From contig JBOHDE010000184.1 in the NCBI GenBank assembly GCA_050699035.1, forward strand, positions 1 to 8,025: DNA of 8,025 nt. The letters run 5' to 3'. This document shows, piece by piece, positions 1 to 7,161 of the stretch. Numbering within the stretch: the first letter of the stretch is position 1; each line of letters opens with the position of its first letter. The notes under the pieces are model-generated. The model did no database searches. It saw only the letters and a program-made list of their open reading frames with translations, and was not told the DNA's origin. Origin of the DNA: WHTB01 sp050699035 (GTDB lineage Bacteria > Actinomycetota > Actinomycetes > Propionibacteriales > Nocardioidaceae). The position numbers and the translations under genes were made by a program.

Positions 1-1
1 G

Positions 2-127
2 GCGGTCGTCATCCTCGGCGGCCTGGTCACCTCGACGCTGCTCAACCTGTTCGTGGTGCCGTCGCTGTACCTGCGCTTCGCCAATGGCGGCCGGCAGCGC
101 GAGCCGGCCGTCGCGCTGGCACCTTAG
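2..127 (+). CDS. C-terminal end of an RND-family efflux permease (partial)
   Basis: Only the last 41 codons are present; the gene begins left of the window and ends at TAG 125-127. The visible peptide has a hydrophobic helix containing GGLVTSTLLNLFVVPSLYL, followed by a short polar tail (RFANGGRQREPAVALAP). The ending G-G-L-x-x-S-T-L-L-x-L-F-V-V-P-x-L-Y is characteristic of the last transmembrane helix of the AcrB/CusA/CzcA-type resistance-nodulation-division permeases, which are proton-driven exporters in the cytoplasmic membrane. The substrate (metal or drug) cannot be told from this fragment. Base 1 belongs to the preceding, incomplete codon. A 9-bp inverted repeat begins 6 bp after the stop. 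The family call is fairly secure despite the short fragment because this terminal motif is distinctive. Confidence 0.8.
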   Translation, partial: AVVILGGLVTSTLLNLFVVPSLYLRFANGGRQREPAVALAP

Positions 128-132
128 TCCGA

Positions 133-178
133 GCAACTGAGGTCTGCACACGCCCTGGCGTCGGTAACTCTCAGTTGC
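133..178. repeat. 9-bp perfect inverted repeat downstream of the RND gene
   Basis: GCAACTGAG (133-141) is exactly reverse-complementary to CTCAGTTGC (170-178), with 28 nt between the arms. It starts 6 bp after the RND permease stop and ends about 54 bp before the DUF488 ATG. No T-run follows the second arm, so it is not a classical intrinsic terminator. It could be a U-less actinobacterial terminator for the RND transcript or a split operator for the downstream gene. The match is seen directly; the role is a guess. Confidence 0.45.
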
Positions 179-219
179 CCGCGCAGGTTGTCGGCGTCCT
201 AGGGTCCGGCCGACCGCCG

Positions 220-225
220 TACGCT
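220..225 (+). promoter_or_regulatory. Possible -10 element for a leaderless DUF488 transcript
   Basis: TACGCT matches the actinobacterial TANNNT -10 pattern. It ends 6 nt before the ATG at 232, so transcription could start at or next to the start codon. No Shine-Dalgarno sequence is visible in the same stretch, which fits a leaderless mRNA. I see no convincing -35 hexamer at the right spacing, so this is weak. Confidence 0.3.
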
Positions 226-231
226 GGCACC

Positions 232-591
232 ATGACCGAGGTCGAGCTGAGGCGCGTCCACGCCGTGGTCGGACGCCGCAAGCAGGCGACCACGTTCCTC
301 GTCGACCGGCTGTGGCCGCGCGGCGTCCGCAAGACCGACCTCGACATCGACGGCTGGCTCCGCGACGTCGCTCCCAGCACCGAGCTGCGCCGCTGGTTCG
401 GCCACGACCCGGACCGTTGGGAGGAGTTCCGTCGCCGCTACCTGGCCGAGCTGCAGGGCAACATCGGCGTCGCGCAACCCCTGGTCAGTGCGGCCCGCCA
501 CGGCCGGGTCATTCTCCTCTTCGGGGCCAAGGACGAGCAGCACAACCAGGCCGTGGTGCTGCGCGAATGGCTCATCCGGCACCAGCTCTGA
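232..591 (+). CDS. DUF488 / YeaO-like family protein (119 aa)
   Basis: A small soluble cytoplasmic protein of the DUF488 (YeaO-like) family, whose biochemical role is not established. Family hallmarks are VDRLWPRG (residues 24-31), the WLRDVAPSTELRRWF block (42-56) followed by H58-D-P and the W63..F66..RY70 helix, and the C-terminal strand LLFGAKDEQHNQAVVL (95-110). About 119 residues is normal for the family. ATG 232 is chosen over an in-frame TTG at 175 because the conserved domain begins right after it and because the upstream extension (PAQVVGVLGSGRPPYAG) reads like translated promoter DNA. The gene converges on the ABC ATPase gene, with 25 bp between the two stops. Members are sometimes annotated as MarR-like regulators, but I see no helix-turn-helix evidence for that here. 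Confidence 0.85.
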   Translation: MTEVELRRVHAVVGRRKQATTFLVDRLWPRGVRKTDLDIDGWLRDVAPSTELRRWFGHDPDRWEEFRRRYLAELQGNIGVAQPLVSAARHGRVILLFGAKDEQHNQAVVLREWLIRHQL

Positions 592-616
592 ACCCGCCGG
601 ACGACGGCAGCCCGGA
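592..616. terminator. Short hairpin between convergent genes (weak terminator candidate)
   Basis: The 25 bp between the DUF488 stop (591) and the ATPase stop (617) contain GCCG (596-599) and CGGC (605-608) around a 5-nt loop. The stem is only 4 bp and neither strand has a T-run. Its position between convergent genes suggests a bidirectional terminator, but the structure alone is weak. Confidence 0.2.
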
Positions 617-1372
617 CTACAGCACCTTGGAGAGGAACGCCTGGGTACGGCTGTGTTGCGGGTTGCTGAGCACCTCGGCGGGCACACCCTCCTCGACGAT
701 CACGCCGTCGTCCATGAACACCAGCTTGTTGCCGACCTCGCGGGCGAACCCCATCTCGTGGGTGACCACCATCATCGTCATGCCCTCGGTGGCGAGCTGG
801 CGCATCACGCCGAGCACGTCGCCGACCAGCTCGGGGTCGAGCGCGCTGGTGGGCTCGTCGAACAGCATCATGTCGGGGTCCATCGACAGCGCCCGCGCGA
901 TCGCGACCCGTTGCTGCTGACCGCCCGACAGGTGGGCCGGGAAGGCGTCCTCGCGATCGGCCAGCCCGACCTTCTCGAGGTTGCGGCGGGCCACCGCGAC
1001 AGCCTCCTCGGTGCCACGCTTCTTGACCCGTTGCTGCGCGATGGTCAGGTTGCGCAGCGCGGTCAGGTGGGGGAACAGGTTGAACTGCTGGAACACCATG
1101 CCGATCCGGCTGCGCACCTTGTCGACGTCCACATCGGGGTCGGTGATCTTGATGCCCTCGATGAAGATGTCGCCCGACGTCGGCTCCTCGAGCCGGTTGA
1201 CGCACCGCAGCAGGGTCGACTTGCCGGATCCCGACGGCCCGACGACGCAGACCACCTCGCCGTCGTCCACGTGGAAGTCGATGCCCTTGAGCACCTCGTT
1301 GGCGCCGAAGTACTTGTGCAGGTCGCGGATCTCGATCGCCGGTGCACCCGGTTGGATCTGCGGCTCGGTCAT
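617..1372 (-). CDS. Polar amino acid ABC transporter, ATP-binding subunit
   Basis: ATPase of a polar amino acid importer (GlnQ/ArtP/GltL type), 251 aa, acting on the cytoplasmic face of the membrane. All nucleotide-binding motifs are intact: Walker A GPSGSGKST (residues 45-53), Q-loop Q95 in VFQQFNLFPH, signature LSGGQQQRVAIARAL (148-162), Walker B MMLFDEPTSALD (168-179) with catalytic E173, and H-loop H205 in VVTHEMGFARE. The VFQQFNLFPH and THEMGFARE wording is typical of the amino acid (PAAT) subfamily. The ATG at 1372 shares one base with the permease stop (TGATG), implying translational coupling, and an AGAGAGGG Shine-Dalgarno-like run lies just upstream. The frame also opens further upstream (to 1447), but that extension lies inside the permease gene and lacks domain content. 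It is the last gene of the importer operon. The substrate within polar amino acids (glutamate, glutamine or other) is not determined. Confidence 0.93.
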   Translation of the reverse strand: MTEPQIQPGAPAIEIRDLHKYFGANEVLKGIDFHVDDGEVVCVVGPSGSGKSTLLRCVNRLEEPTSGDIFIEGIKITDPDVDVDKVRSRIGMVFQQFNLFPHLTALRNLTIAQQRVKKRGTEEAVAVARRNLEKVGLADREDAFPAHLSGGQQQRVAIARALSMDPDMMLFDEPTSALDPELVGDVLGVMRQLATEGMTMMVVTHEMGFAREVGNKLVFMDDGVIVEEGVPAEVLSNPQHSRTQAFLSKVL

Positions 1373-2166
1373 CAGCGCGCCCTCTCTGAGCGGGCTTCCA
1401 TCCGGCGTACGACGATCGACAGTGGGACCGTGATCATCAGGTAGCACAACGCGATCCCCACCAGCGGTGTCAGGTTGTTCTCCTGGATCATCTGGTCGCG
1501 GCCGAACTTGGTCAGCTCGGCCGTCGCCACACTCAACCCGAGCAGGTAGACCAACGACGAGTCCTTGGTGAGCAGGATCAGCTCGTTCGTCAACGGCGGC
1601 AGGATGATCCGGAAGGCCTGCGGGATCACGACCGAGACCATCGCCCGACCGTGCGACATGCCGAGCGACCGGGCCGCCTCCGTCTGGCCCTTGGGCACCG
1701 CCTGAATCCCGGCCCGAATCGTCTCGGCCATGTACGCACCGCCCACCAGGCCCAAGGCGACGGTCACCGTACCGAGCACGCCACCGGGCATCTGGCGACC
1801 GGGGAACGCCGTCGGGATGCCGTACTGGAAGGCGATGAAGACCACCAGGGCTGGCACACCTCGGAAGAACTCGATGATCCCCGTGGACAGCCAGCGGTAC
1901 GGCCCGACCGAGGAGAGGCGCATCAGGGCCAGCAGCAGGCCGAGAACGAGGCCGAAGGCGAACGCGCAGGCCGTGTAGAGAACGGTGTTCTTCAGCGCAG
2001 TCGACAAGACGTCCGGGAGCATCCCGTTGAGAATCCCGGGATCGGCGAACTGTCTGCCGATCTCGCCCCAGTCGGCGACCACGAGCAGGACGACCGCGAT
2101 CAGCGCGAGGATGCCGTACTGCACGCCTCTGCTGATCCGGGCCCGCTGCCGGGGGCTTGTGGTCAT
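1372..2166 (-). CDS. Polar amino acid ABC transporter, permease subunit
   Basis: Membrane permease of the HisM/GlnP family, 264 aa, expected to pair as a homodimer because only one permease is encoded. Hydrophobic segments lie near residues 15-33, 58-82, 96-118, 129-150 and 235-258, with another in between around the TKDSSLVYLLGLSVATAEL stretch. The cytoplasmic loop that docks on the ATPase is clear: AETIRAGIQAVPKGQTEAARSLGMS (starting at A147), with the EAA motif from E163 to G169. The family motif FFRGVPALV lies at 100-108. ATG 2166 is 8 bp after the lipoprotein stop. A GTG at 2202 would extend the protein by 12 residues into the lipoprotein gene and is less likely. No strong Shine-Dalgarno is seen, so translation probably depends on coupling to the upstream gene. 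Confidence 0.9.
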   Translation of the reverse strand: MTTSPRQRARISRGVQYGILALIAVVLLVVADWGEIGRQFADPGILNGMLPDVLSTALKNTVLYTACAFAFGLVLGLLLALMRLSSVGPYRWLSTGIIEFFRGVPALVVFIAFQYGIPTAFPGRQMPGGVLGTVTVALGLVGGAYMAETIRAGIQAVPKGQTEAARSLGMSHGRAMVSVVIPQAFRIILPPLTNELILLTKDSSLVYLLGLSVATAELTKFGRDQMIQENNLTPLVGIALCYLMITVPLSIVVRRMEARSERAR

Positions 2167-2174
2167 GGTCGGGC

Positions 2175-2972
2175 TCAGCCCTGTGGCGTCTCGCCGAACC
2201 ACTTCTCGTAGATCTTGTCGTACCGGCCGTCCTCCTTGGCCGCTGCGATCACGTCGTTCACCGACTTCAGCAGGTCGTCGTTGCCGTCCTTCTTCACCGC
2301 GAAGCCGTACTGCTCGCCGGTGTCGAACTCCGTCACGACCTCAGTGTCCGGGTTCTCCTTCACGTAGTCGTACAGCACGCCGTTGTCGTTGATGCCGGCG
2401 TCGACCTGGCCGTTCTTGACCGCGCTGCTGAGCAGGGCGAGGTCCTCGTACGAACGCACCTCGACCCCCTCGGGCGCATTCTCCTCGGCATAGATCGCAC
2501 CGGTCGTGCCCTCCTGCACCGCGAGCGACTTGCCGGCCAGGTCGTCGAGCGTGGTGATGCCTGAACCCTTCTTGGTGAGCAGCGCCTGCGTCGCCTCGAA
2601 GTAGGGCTCGGAGAAGTCGATCACCTTGGCACGGTCCTCGGTGATCGTCATCCCGGCCGCGGCGACGTCGCAGTCACCGGTGTTGAGCGCCTGGCCGGAC
2701 TGGATGCCCTCGAACGGCGTATCGAAGATCACCTGCTCCAGGCCGAGCTCCTCGGCGACCAGGTCCATCAGCTCGACGTCGAAGCCGACGGTCTCGCCGC
2801 CCTCGTTGAACTGGAAGGGCTTGTACGGCAGGTGCGTGCAGACCGTGAGCTTGCCCTCCTTGACGATCTTGGCGCCACTCTCGGTCTTGGTCGCCTCTTC
2901 AGCCGCACATCCCGCCAGGGCCAGGGCGATGACGGTCGCGGCGGCGACTGCGGGGAGGGAGGGAAGTCGCAT
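2175..2972 (-). CDS. Polar amino acid ABC transporter, substrate-binding lipoprotein
   Basis: Extracytoplasmic solute receptor (bacterial family 3, SBP_bac_3), 265 aa, that captures the amino acid and delivers it to the permease. The first ~21 residues are a lipoprotein signal peptide with lipobox L19-A-G-C22; C22 would be lipidated and anchored to the outer face of the membrane. The mature protein shows the family signatures LTVCTHLPYKPFQF (42-55), GFDVELMDLVAEEL (63-76), and GDCDVAAAGMTITEDRA (99-115) leading into DFSEPYF. C45 and C101 could form a disulfide, as the two other cysteine-containing blocks are both in lobe 1 (inference). ATG 2972 has a good Shine-Dalgarno (GAAGGTG) just upstream. 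It is the first gene of the three-gene importer operon. The substrate class is inferred as polar amino acid from family and operon; the exact ligand is unknown. Confidence 0.93.
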   Translation of the reverse strand: MRLPSLPAVAAATVIALALAGCAAEEATKTESGAKIVKEGKLTVCTHLPYKPFQFNEGGETVGFDVELMDLVAEELGLEQVIFDTPFEGIQSGQALNTGDCDVAAAGMTITEDRAKVIDFSEPYFEATQALLTKKGSGITTLDDLAGKSLAVQEGTTGAIYAEENAPEGVEVRSYEDLALLSSAVKNGQVDAGINDNGVLYDYVKENPDTEVVTEFDTGEQYGFAVKKDGNDDLLKSVNDVIAAAKEDGRYDKIYEKWFGETPQG

Positions 2973-3106
2973 GGTTCACCTTCGTCGCTTGGTGATCGGA
3001 ACGGGTGCAGTCTGCCAGACCGGACCGGACGCGCCTCGACCGGCGCGTGGCGTGGACTCCCCCAGACCCCGCTGCTCGCGGGTCGCTCCAGCCCGATAGG
3101 GGCGCC

Positions 3107-3138
3107 GTGCAAGATTGCCCAATTGGGCAAAGTTCCAC
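3107..3138. repeat. Palindromic hairpin element, copy 1
   Basis: A perfect 16-bp palindrome, TTGCCCAATTGGGCAA (3115-3130), forms a 6-bp stem with an AATT loop. Outside it are a 2x2 mismatch, an AA/TT pair, a 1x1 mismatch and a GTG/CAC stem (3107-3109 with 3136-3138). The 25 bp from 3111 to 3135 match the reverse complement of copy 2 (3162-3186) at 24 positions, so the two copies are inverted relative to each other. The whole span 3111-3186 could alternatively fold as one long hairpin with a 26-nt loop. The repeat is seen directly; its function is unknown. Confidence 0.75.
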
Positions 3139-3154
3139 CTCGAACAGGCCGGGA

Positions 3155-3194
3155 CCGGGTCGAATTTTGCCCAATTGGGCAATCTTCGACCCGG
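3155..3194 (-). terminator. Palindromic hairpin element, copy 2; candidate ispG terminator
   Basis: This 40-bp imperfect palindrome contains the same 16-bp core as copy 1 (3167-3182). It is flanked by a 10-bp perfect stem, CCGGGTCGAA (3155-3164) with TTCGACCCGG (3185-3194), separated from the core by a single 2x2 mismatch. As RNA it gives about 16 paired bases capped by an AAUU loop. Its outer edge lies 51 bp downstream of the ispG stop, so it may end the MEP-gene transcript before the importer genes. No U-run follows on the minus strand, so it would have to be one of the U-less hairpin terminators proposed for high-GC actinobacteria. It may equally be a dispersed repeat with no terminator role. 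Confidence 0.5.
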
Positions 3195-3245
3195 GTTTGG
3201 GCGGCGGGACAGTCTGCCAGACCGCGGGCTGAACCGGGGCGAGCC

Positions 3246-4400
<1,155 letters not shown>

Positions 4401-4425
4401 CAGCGTCCTATCCGAGGTGGTGGGG

Positions 4426-5736
4426 TCAGAGTCCGGTGCGTACGGGGTTGACCAGGTCGGCGTAGATCAGCAGCACACCCATGATCAGCAGCACGCCGGC
4501 GACGACGTACGCGACGGGCAGCAGCTTGGCGACGTCGACGTACCCGGGGTCTGGCCGGTGGAACACCTTGGCGAAGCCGCGCCGGATCGCCTCCCACAGC
4601 GCGCCTGCGATGTGGCCGCCGTCCAGCGGCAGCAGCGGGACGAAGTTGAACAGGGCGAGGAACAGGTTGAGCATGCCGAGCAGCTGCAGCGACCCGGCGA
4701 TCTTGTTGCCGAGCTCGATCTGGTCGGTGGCCGCGACCTCACCGGCGACCCGGCTGGCGCCGACCACACTGACCGGGCTGTCGGCGGCGCGCTCCTGGCC
4801 ACCGAACGCGGCCTCGAAGACGCCGACCATCTTCTGCGGCAGGTGGAGCAGTGCGTCGCCGGTCTGCTTGGTGATGTCCCACATGCTCGACGCGACGAAC
4901 GCCGGGCCCTGGCGCTCGCGCACCTGCACCGGGAGCACGCCGAGGAACCCGACCTCGACGAAGCCGGCGGGCTCGTCCAGGTCGGGACGCGCGGAGACCA
5001 GGGTGTCGGTCTGCAGGGTCAGCTCGCGACCGTCACGCTCGACCAGGATCGTCGCCGGGCCGTCCGCGTTGTCGCGGATCAGTCCGCTGATCTCCTCCCA
5101 GTCGGCGATCGGCTCGCCGTTAAACGCGAGGATCTTGTCGCCGGTCTGCATGCCGGCCGCGGCGGCGGGCGCGACCGGGTCACTGGACCTGCAGGTGCGG
5201 TTGGGGTTGGTCTCGTTGGCCGCGATGACACAGTCGGACACCTCGTCGACGACCGGCTTCGGCTCATAGGTGCCGTACGTCATCCACACGCCGCCGAGCA
5301 GCAGGAACGCCAGCACGACGTTGACCATCGGCCCGCCCGACATCACGATCAGCTTCTGCCACCAGGGCTTCTGGTAGAACAGCCGCTCCTCGTCGCCGGG
5401 CTGGACGTGCTCCCACTCCGCATGCCGGGCGTCGGCGATGAGCTGGGTGAACAGGCCGGTGTTGGACCGCCGGATCTTGGTCGGGTCGCCGCCCTTCTCC
5501 GGCGGCAGCATCCCGACCAGCTTGACGAACCCGCCGAGCGGCACGACCTTCAGGCCGTACTCGGTCTCGCCTCGCCGGACCGACCACAGTGTCTTGCCGA
5601 AGCCGACGAAGTACTGGGTGACCTTGATCCCGAACTTCTTCGCCGGATACATGTGCCCGACCTCGTGCAGGGCGATGGAGATCACCACGCCGAGCGCGAA
5701 CAGCACCACCCCGAGGGTGTAGGCCAGGACTGTCAT
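4426..5736 (-). CDS. rip1: M50 site-2 intramembrane metalloprotease (Rip1/RseP family)
   Basis: A polytopic membrane zinc protease, 436 aa, of the family that cleaves transmembrane anti-sigma factors or other membrane substrates in regulated intramembrane proteolysis. The first helix carries the zinc/catalytic motif H24-E25-V-G-H28. A second conserved membrane segment, SGGPMVNVVLAFLLL, lies at 133-147. A PDZ domain spans roughly 160-250, with GDKILAFNGEPI at 199-210. The C-terminal pair of helices includes NFVPLLPLDGGH with the third zinc ligand D372 (LDGGH 371-375). C169 and C182 flank the start of the extracytoplasmic PDZ region and may pair. The ATG at 5736 overlaps the dxr stop by 4 bp (ATGA), so translation is coupled. 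Position between dxr and ispG matches a gene order common in actinobacteria. The substrate is not shown; no sigma/anti-sigma gene is in the window. Confidence 0.93.
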   Translation of the reverse strand: MTVLAYTLGVVLFALGVVISIALHEVGHMYPAKKFGIKVTQYFVGFGKTLWSVRRGETEYGLKVVPLGGFVKLVGMLPPEKGGDPTKIRRSNTGLFTQLIADARHAEWEHVQPGDEERLFYQKPWWQKLIVMSGGPMVNVVLAFLLLGGVWMTYGTYEPKPVVDEVSDCVIAANETNPNRTCRSSDPVAPAAAAGMQTGDKILAFNGEPIADWEEISGLIRDNADGPATILVERDGRELTLQTDTLVSARPDLDEPAGFVEVGFLGVLPVQVRERQGPAFVASSMWDITKQTGDALLHLPQKMVGVFEAAFGGQERAADSPVSVVGASRVAGEVAATDQIELGNKIAGSLQLLGMLNLFLALFNFVPLLPLDGGHIAGALWEAIRRGFAKVFHRPDPGYVDVAKLLPVAYVVAGVLLIMGVLLIYADLVNPVRTGL

Positions 5737-6956
5737 CCGGTCGAGCCTTCCGTGTGATGCCGGGCGATCCGTTGCTTGGCGCGCTCCCGCGCCCATGCGT
5801 CAGCGGCGAGCACGTCGTCGAGCGTGAGTGCCTCGCCCTTTGAGGGTACGTCGTGCTCGCCCAGCACGCTCGCCACCGTGTCGACAATGCCGGTGAACTT
5901 CAGCCGTCCGGACGTGAAAGCCGCCACACACTCCTCGTTGGCGGCGTTGTAGACCGCCGGCGCCGTGCCTGCGGCCCGACCCGCCTCCGCGGCCAGCCGC
6001 ACGGCGGGGAACGCGTCGTGGTCGAGCGGGTGGAACTCCCAGCTGGTCGACTGGGTCCAGTCGCACCCGGGCACCGCGTCGGGTACGAGGTCGGGCCAGC
6101 CGAGCGCCGCCGAGATGGCCAGCCGCATGTCCGGCGGCGACGCCTGCGCCAGCGTCGAACCGTCGGTGAACTCCACCATCGAGTGCACGATCGACTGCGG
6201 GTGCACCACGACATCGATCTGGTCGAACGGGAGGTCGAACAGCAGGTGCGCCTCGATCACCTCGAGACCCTTGTTGACCAGGGTGGCGGAGTTGATCGTG
6301 ATGACCGGGCCCATCGACCAGGTCGGGTGTGCCATCGCCTGCTCGGGGGTGACGTCGTGCAGCTCCGCCCGGCCGCGGCCACGGAACGGGCCACCGGACG
6401 CCGTCACGAGCAGCCGGCGTACCTCGCTGCGGGCTCCGCCCCGTAGGGCCTGCATCAGCGCGGTGTGCTCGGAGTCGACCGGGACGATCTGGCCCGGCTT
6501 GGCCTCCCGCTTCACCAGGTCGCCGCCGATGATCAGCGACTCCTTGTTGGCCAGGGCGAGTCGGGCACCCGTCCGCAGGGCCGCGAGCGTGGGCTGCAGG
6601 CCGACCGCACCGGTCATGCCGTTGAGTACGACATCACAGGGCAGCGTGGCCAACTCCTCCGCCGCCTGCGGCCCGACCAGGATCTTGGGCAGCGTGAAGC
6701 CGCCGGTGCTGTAGCCCGCCTTCTGGGCGGCCGCGAACAGGGCGAGCTGGACGTCCTCGGCAGCCGTGCCGTGGGCGACCGCCACCACCTGCACGCCGTG
6801 CTCGACCGCCTGCTGGGCGAGCAGACCAGGGTTGCCACCACCGGCGGCGAGGGCCACGACCCGGAACCGGTCGGAGTTGCGCGCGATGACGTCGAGAGCC
6901 TGGGTGCCGATGGACCCGGTCGAACCGAGCAGGACGACATCACGGGGAGTGCTCAC
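5733..6956 (-). CDS. dxr: 1-deoxy-D-xylulose 5-phosphate reductoisomerase (DXR/IspC)
   Basis: A 407-aa cytoplasmic NADPH- and divalent-metal-dependent enzyme that converts DXP to 2-C-methyl-D-erythritol 4-phosphate, the first committed MEP step and the target of fosmidomycin. The nucleotide-binding loop GSTGSIG is at 11-17 and ANKESL at 136-141. Metal ligands are D161 and E163 (PVDSEH) plus E232 (NKGLE). Substrate-binding residues S187 (TASGGPFRGR), H210 in the HPTWSMG flap, N228 and K229 are all present. A C-terminal helical domain includes NAANEECVAAF. The start is GTG at 6956, directly before the Rossmann strand VVLLGSTG, with no internal alternative that keeps the fold. The 3' end overlaps rip1 by 4 bp. 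Shine-Dalgarno signal is lacking, and a GACAAT sequence 6 nt upstream may make the transcript leaderless. The gene appears intact. Confidence 0.97.
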   Translation of the reverse strand: MSTPRDVVLLGSTGSIGTQALDVIARNSDRFRVVALAAGGGNPGLLAQQAVEHGVQVVAVAHGTAAEDVQLALFAAAQKAGYSTGGFTLPKILVGPQAAEELATLPCDVVLNGMTGAVGLQPTLAALRTGARLALANKESLIIGGDLVKREAKPGQIVPVDSEHTALMQALRGGARSEVRRLLVTASGGPFRGRGRAELHDVTPEQAMAHPTWSMGPVITINSATLVNKGLEVIEAHLLFDLPFDQIDVVVHPQSIVHSMVEFTDGSTLAQASPPDMRLAISAALGWPDLVPDAVPGCDWTQSTSWEFHPLDHDAFPAVRLAAEAGRAAGTAPAVYNAANEECVAAFTSGRLKFTGIVDTVASVLGEHDVPSKGEALTLDDVLAADAWARERAKQRIARHHTEGSTG

Positions 6957-6962
6957 CCGAGC

Positions 6963-6968
6963 ATTGTC
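6963..6968 (-). promoter_or_regulatory. Possible -10 element for dxr
   Basis: On the minus strand GACAAT (+ strand ATTGTC) ends 6 nt before the GTG start of dxr. It matches the -10 pattern only at the conserved A and final T. There is no ribosome binding site in between, which would fit leaderless transcription. No -35 hexamer is evident. The promoter would then lie in the 47 bp between dxr and the 32-bp repeat array. Confidence 0.25.
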
Positions 6969-7003
6969 CCATCGCCGCGCCCGCCGACCGCCCCATCAAC
7001 TCC

Positions 7004-7161
7004 TTCGCGCCGACGTTGCGCGTATGTCCCCATTCTTCGCGCCGAGGTTGCGCGTATGTCGTCACTCTTCGCGCCGAGGTTGCGCGAATGTCGGCACTCC
7101 TCGCGCCGAGGCTTCGCGAATGTCGGGGTTGCCGCGGACATACGTGCAACCTCGACGCGAG
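7004..7161. repeat. Tandem array of 32-bp hairpin-forming units plus an inverted copy
   Basis: Four direct units start at 7004, 7036, 7068 and 7100 with an exact 32-bp period. A fifth copy at about 7137-7161 is inverted. Each unit has a ~25-bp conserved core (begins TTCGCGCCGAGGTTGCGCG, ends TATGTC or AATGTC) and a 7-bp variable end (CCCATTC, GTCACTC, GGCACTC). The core is itself an inverted repeat: CGCGC, loop CGAGGTT, GCGCG. In unit 4 the changed bases still allow TCGCG/CGCGA pairing. Unit 4 (7100-7124) and the inverted copy (7137-7161) can pair over 25 positions with four mismatches and one G-T pair, around a 12-nt loop. The array lies upstream of dxr and overlaps the 3' end of the small membrane-protein gene. 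Confidence 0.85.

Larger units (their letters stand above)
3008..3224. repeat. 15-bp direct repeat bracketing the palindrome pair
   Basis: CAGTCTGCCAGACCG occurs exactly at 3008-3022 and again at 3210-3224, in the same orientation, 202 bp apart start to start. Each copy contains the 11-bp palindrome GTCTG-C-CAGAC. The left copy lies 36-50 bp upstream of the binding-lipoprotein ATG, where a promoter or operator would be expected. The right copy lies just past the ispG stop. Between them sit the two 16-bp palindromes. This is either a pair of protein-binding sites or the footprint of an inserted element. Confidence 0.6.

Noticed and set aside
175..231. Upstream TTG start for the DUF488 gene
   Set aside because: The extension has no conserved content and overlaps the second arm of the inverted repeat and the likely promoter. 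ATG 232 immediately precedes the conserved domain.
438..1444. Overlapping open frames on both strands across the ABC ATPase and DUF488 genes
   Set aside because: The ATPase and DUF488 frames carry full family motifs. The other frames are high-GC shadows with R/A/P/S-rich translations.
2973..3107. Riboswitch or attenuator in the leader of the binding-lipoprotein gene
   Set aside because: I could not find a conserved aptamer pattern, leader peptide or terminator/antiterminator pair close to the ATG. Only the 15-bp repeat stands out.
3008..3224. Insertion sequence
   Set aside because: The bracketed segment is about 187-217 bp with no transposase frame. At most it could be a non-autonomous element, and terminal inverted repeats at the very ends are not visible.
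2899..3232. Small open frames in the ispG-importer intergenic region encoding peptides such as MPNWAKF
   Set aside because: They arise from translating the palindromes in several frames (the same NWA/AQLGN/PIGQSS strings recur). They lack coherent starts or ribosome binding sites.
7004..7161. CRISPR array
   Set aside because: The variable segment is only 7 bp, far too short for spacers. One copy is inverted, and no cas gene is nearby. Tandem hairpin repeat fits better.
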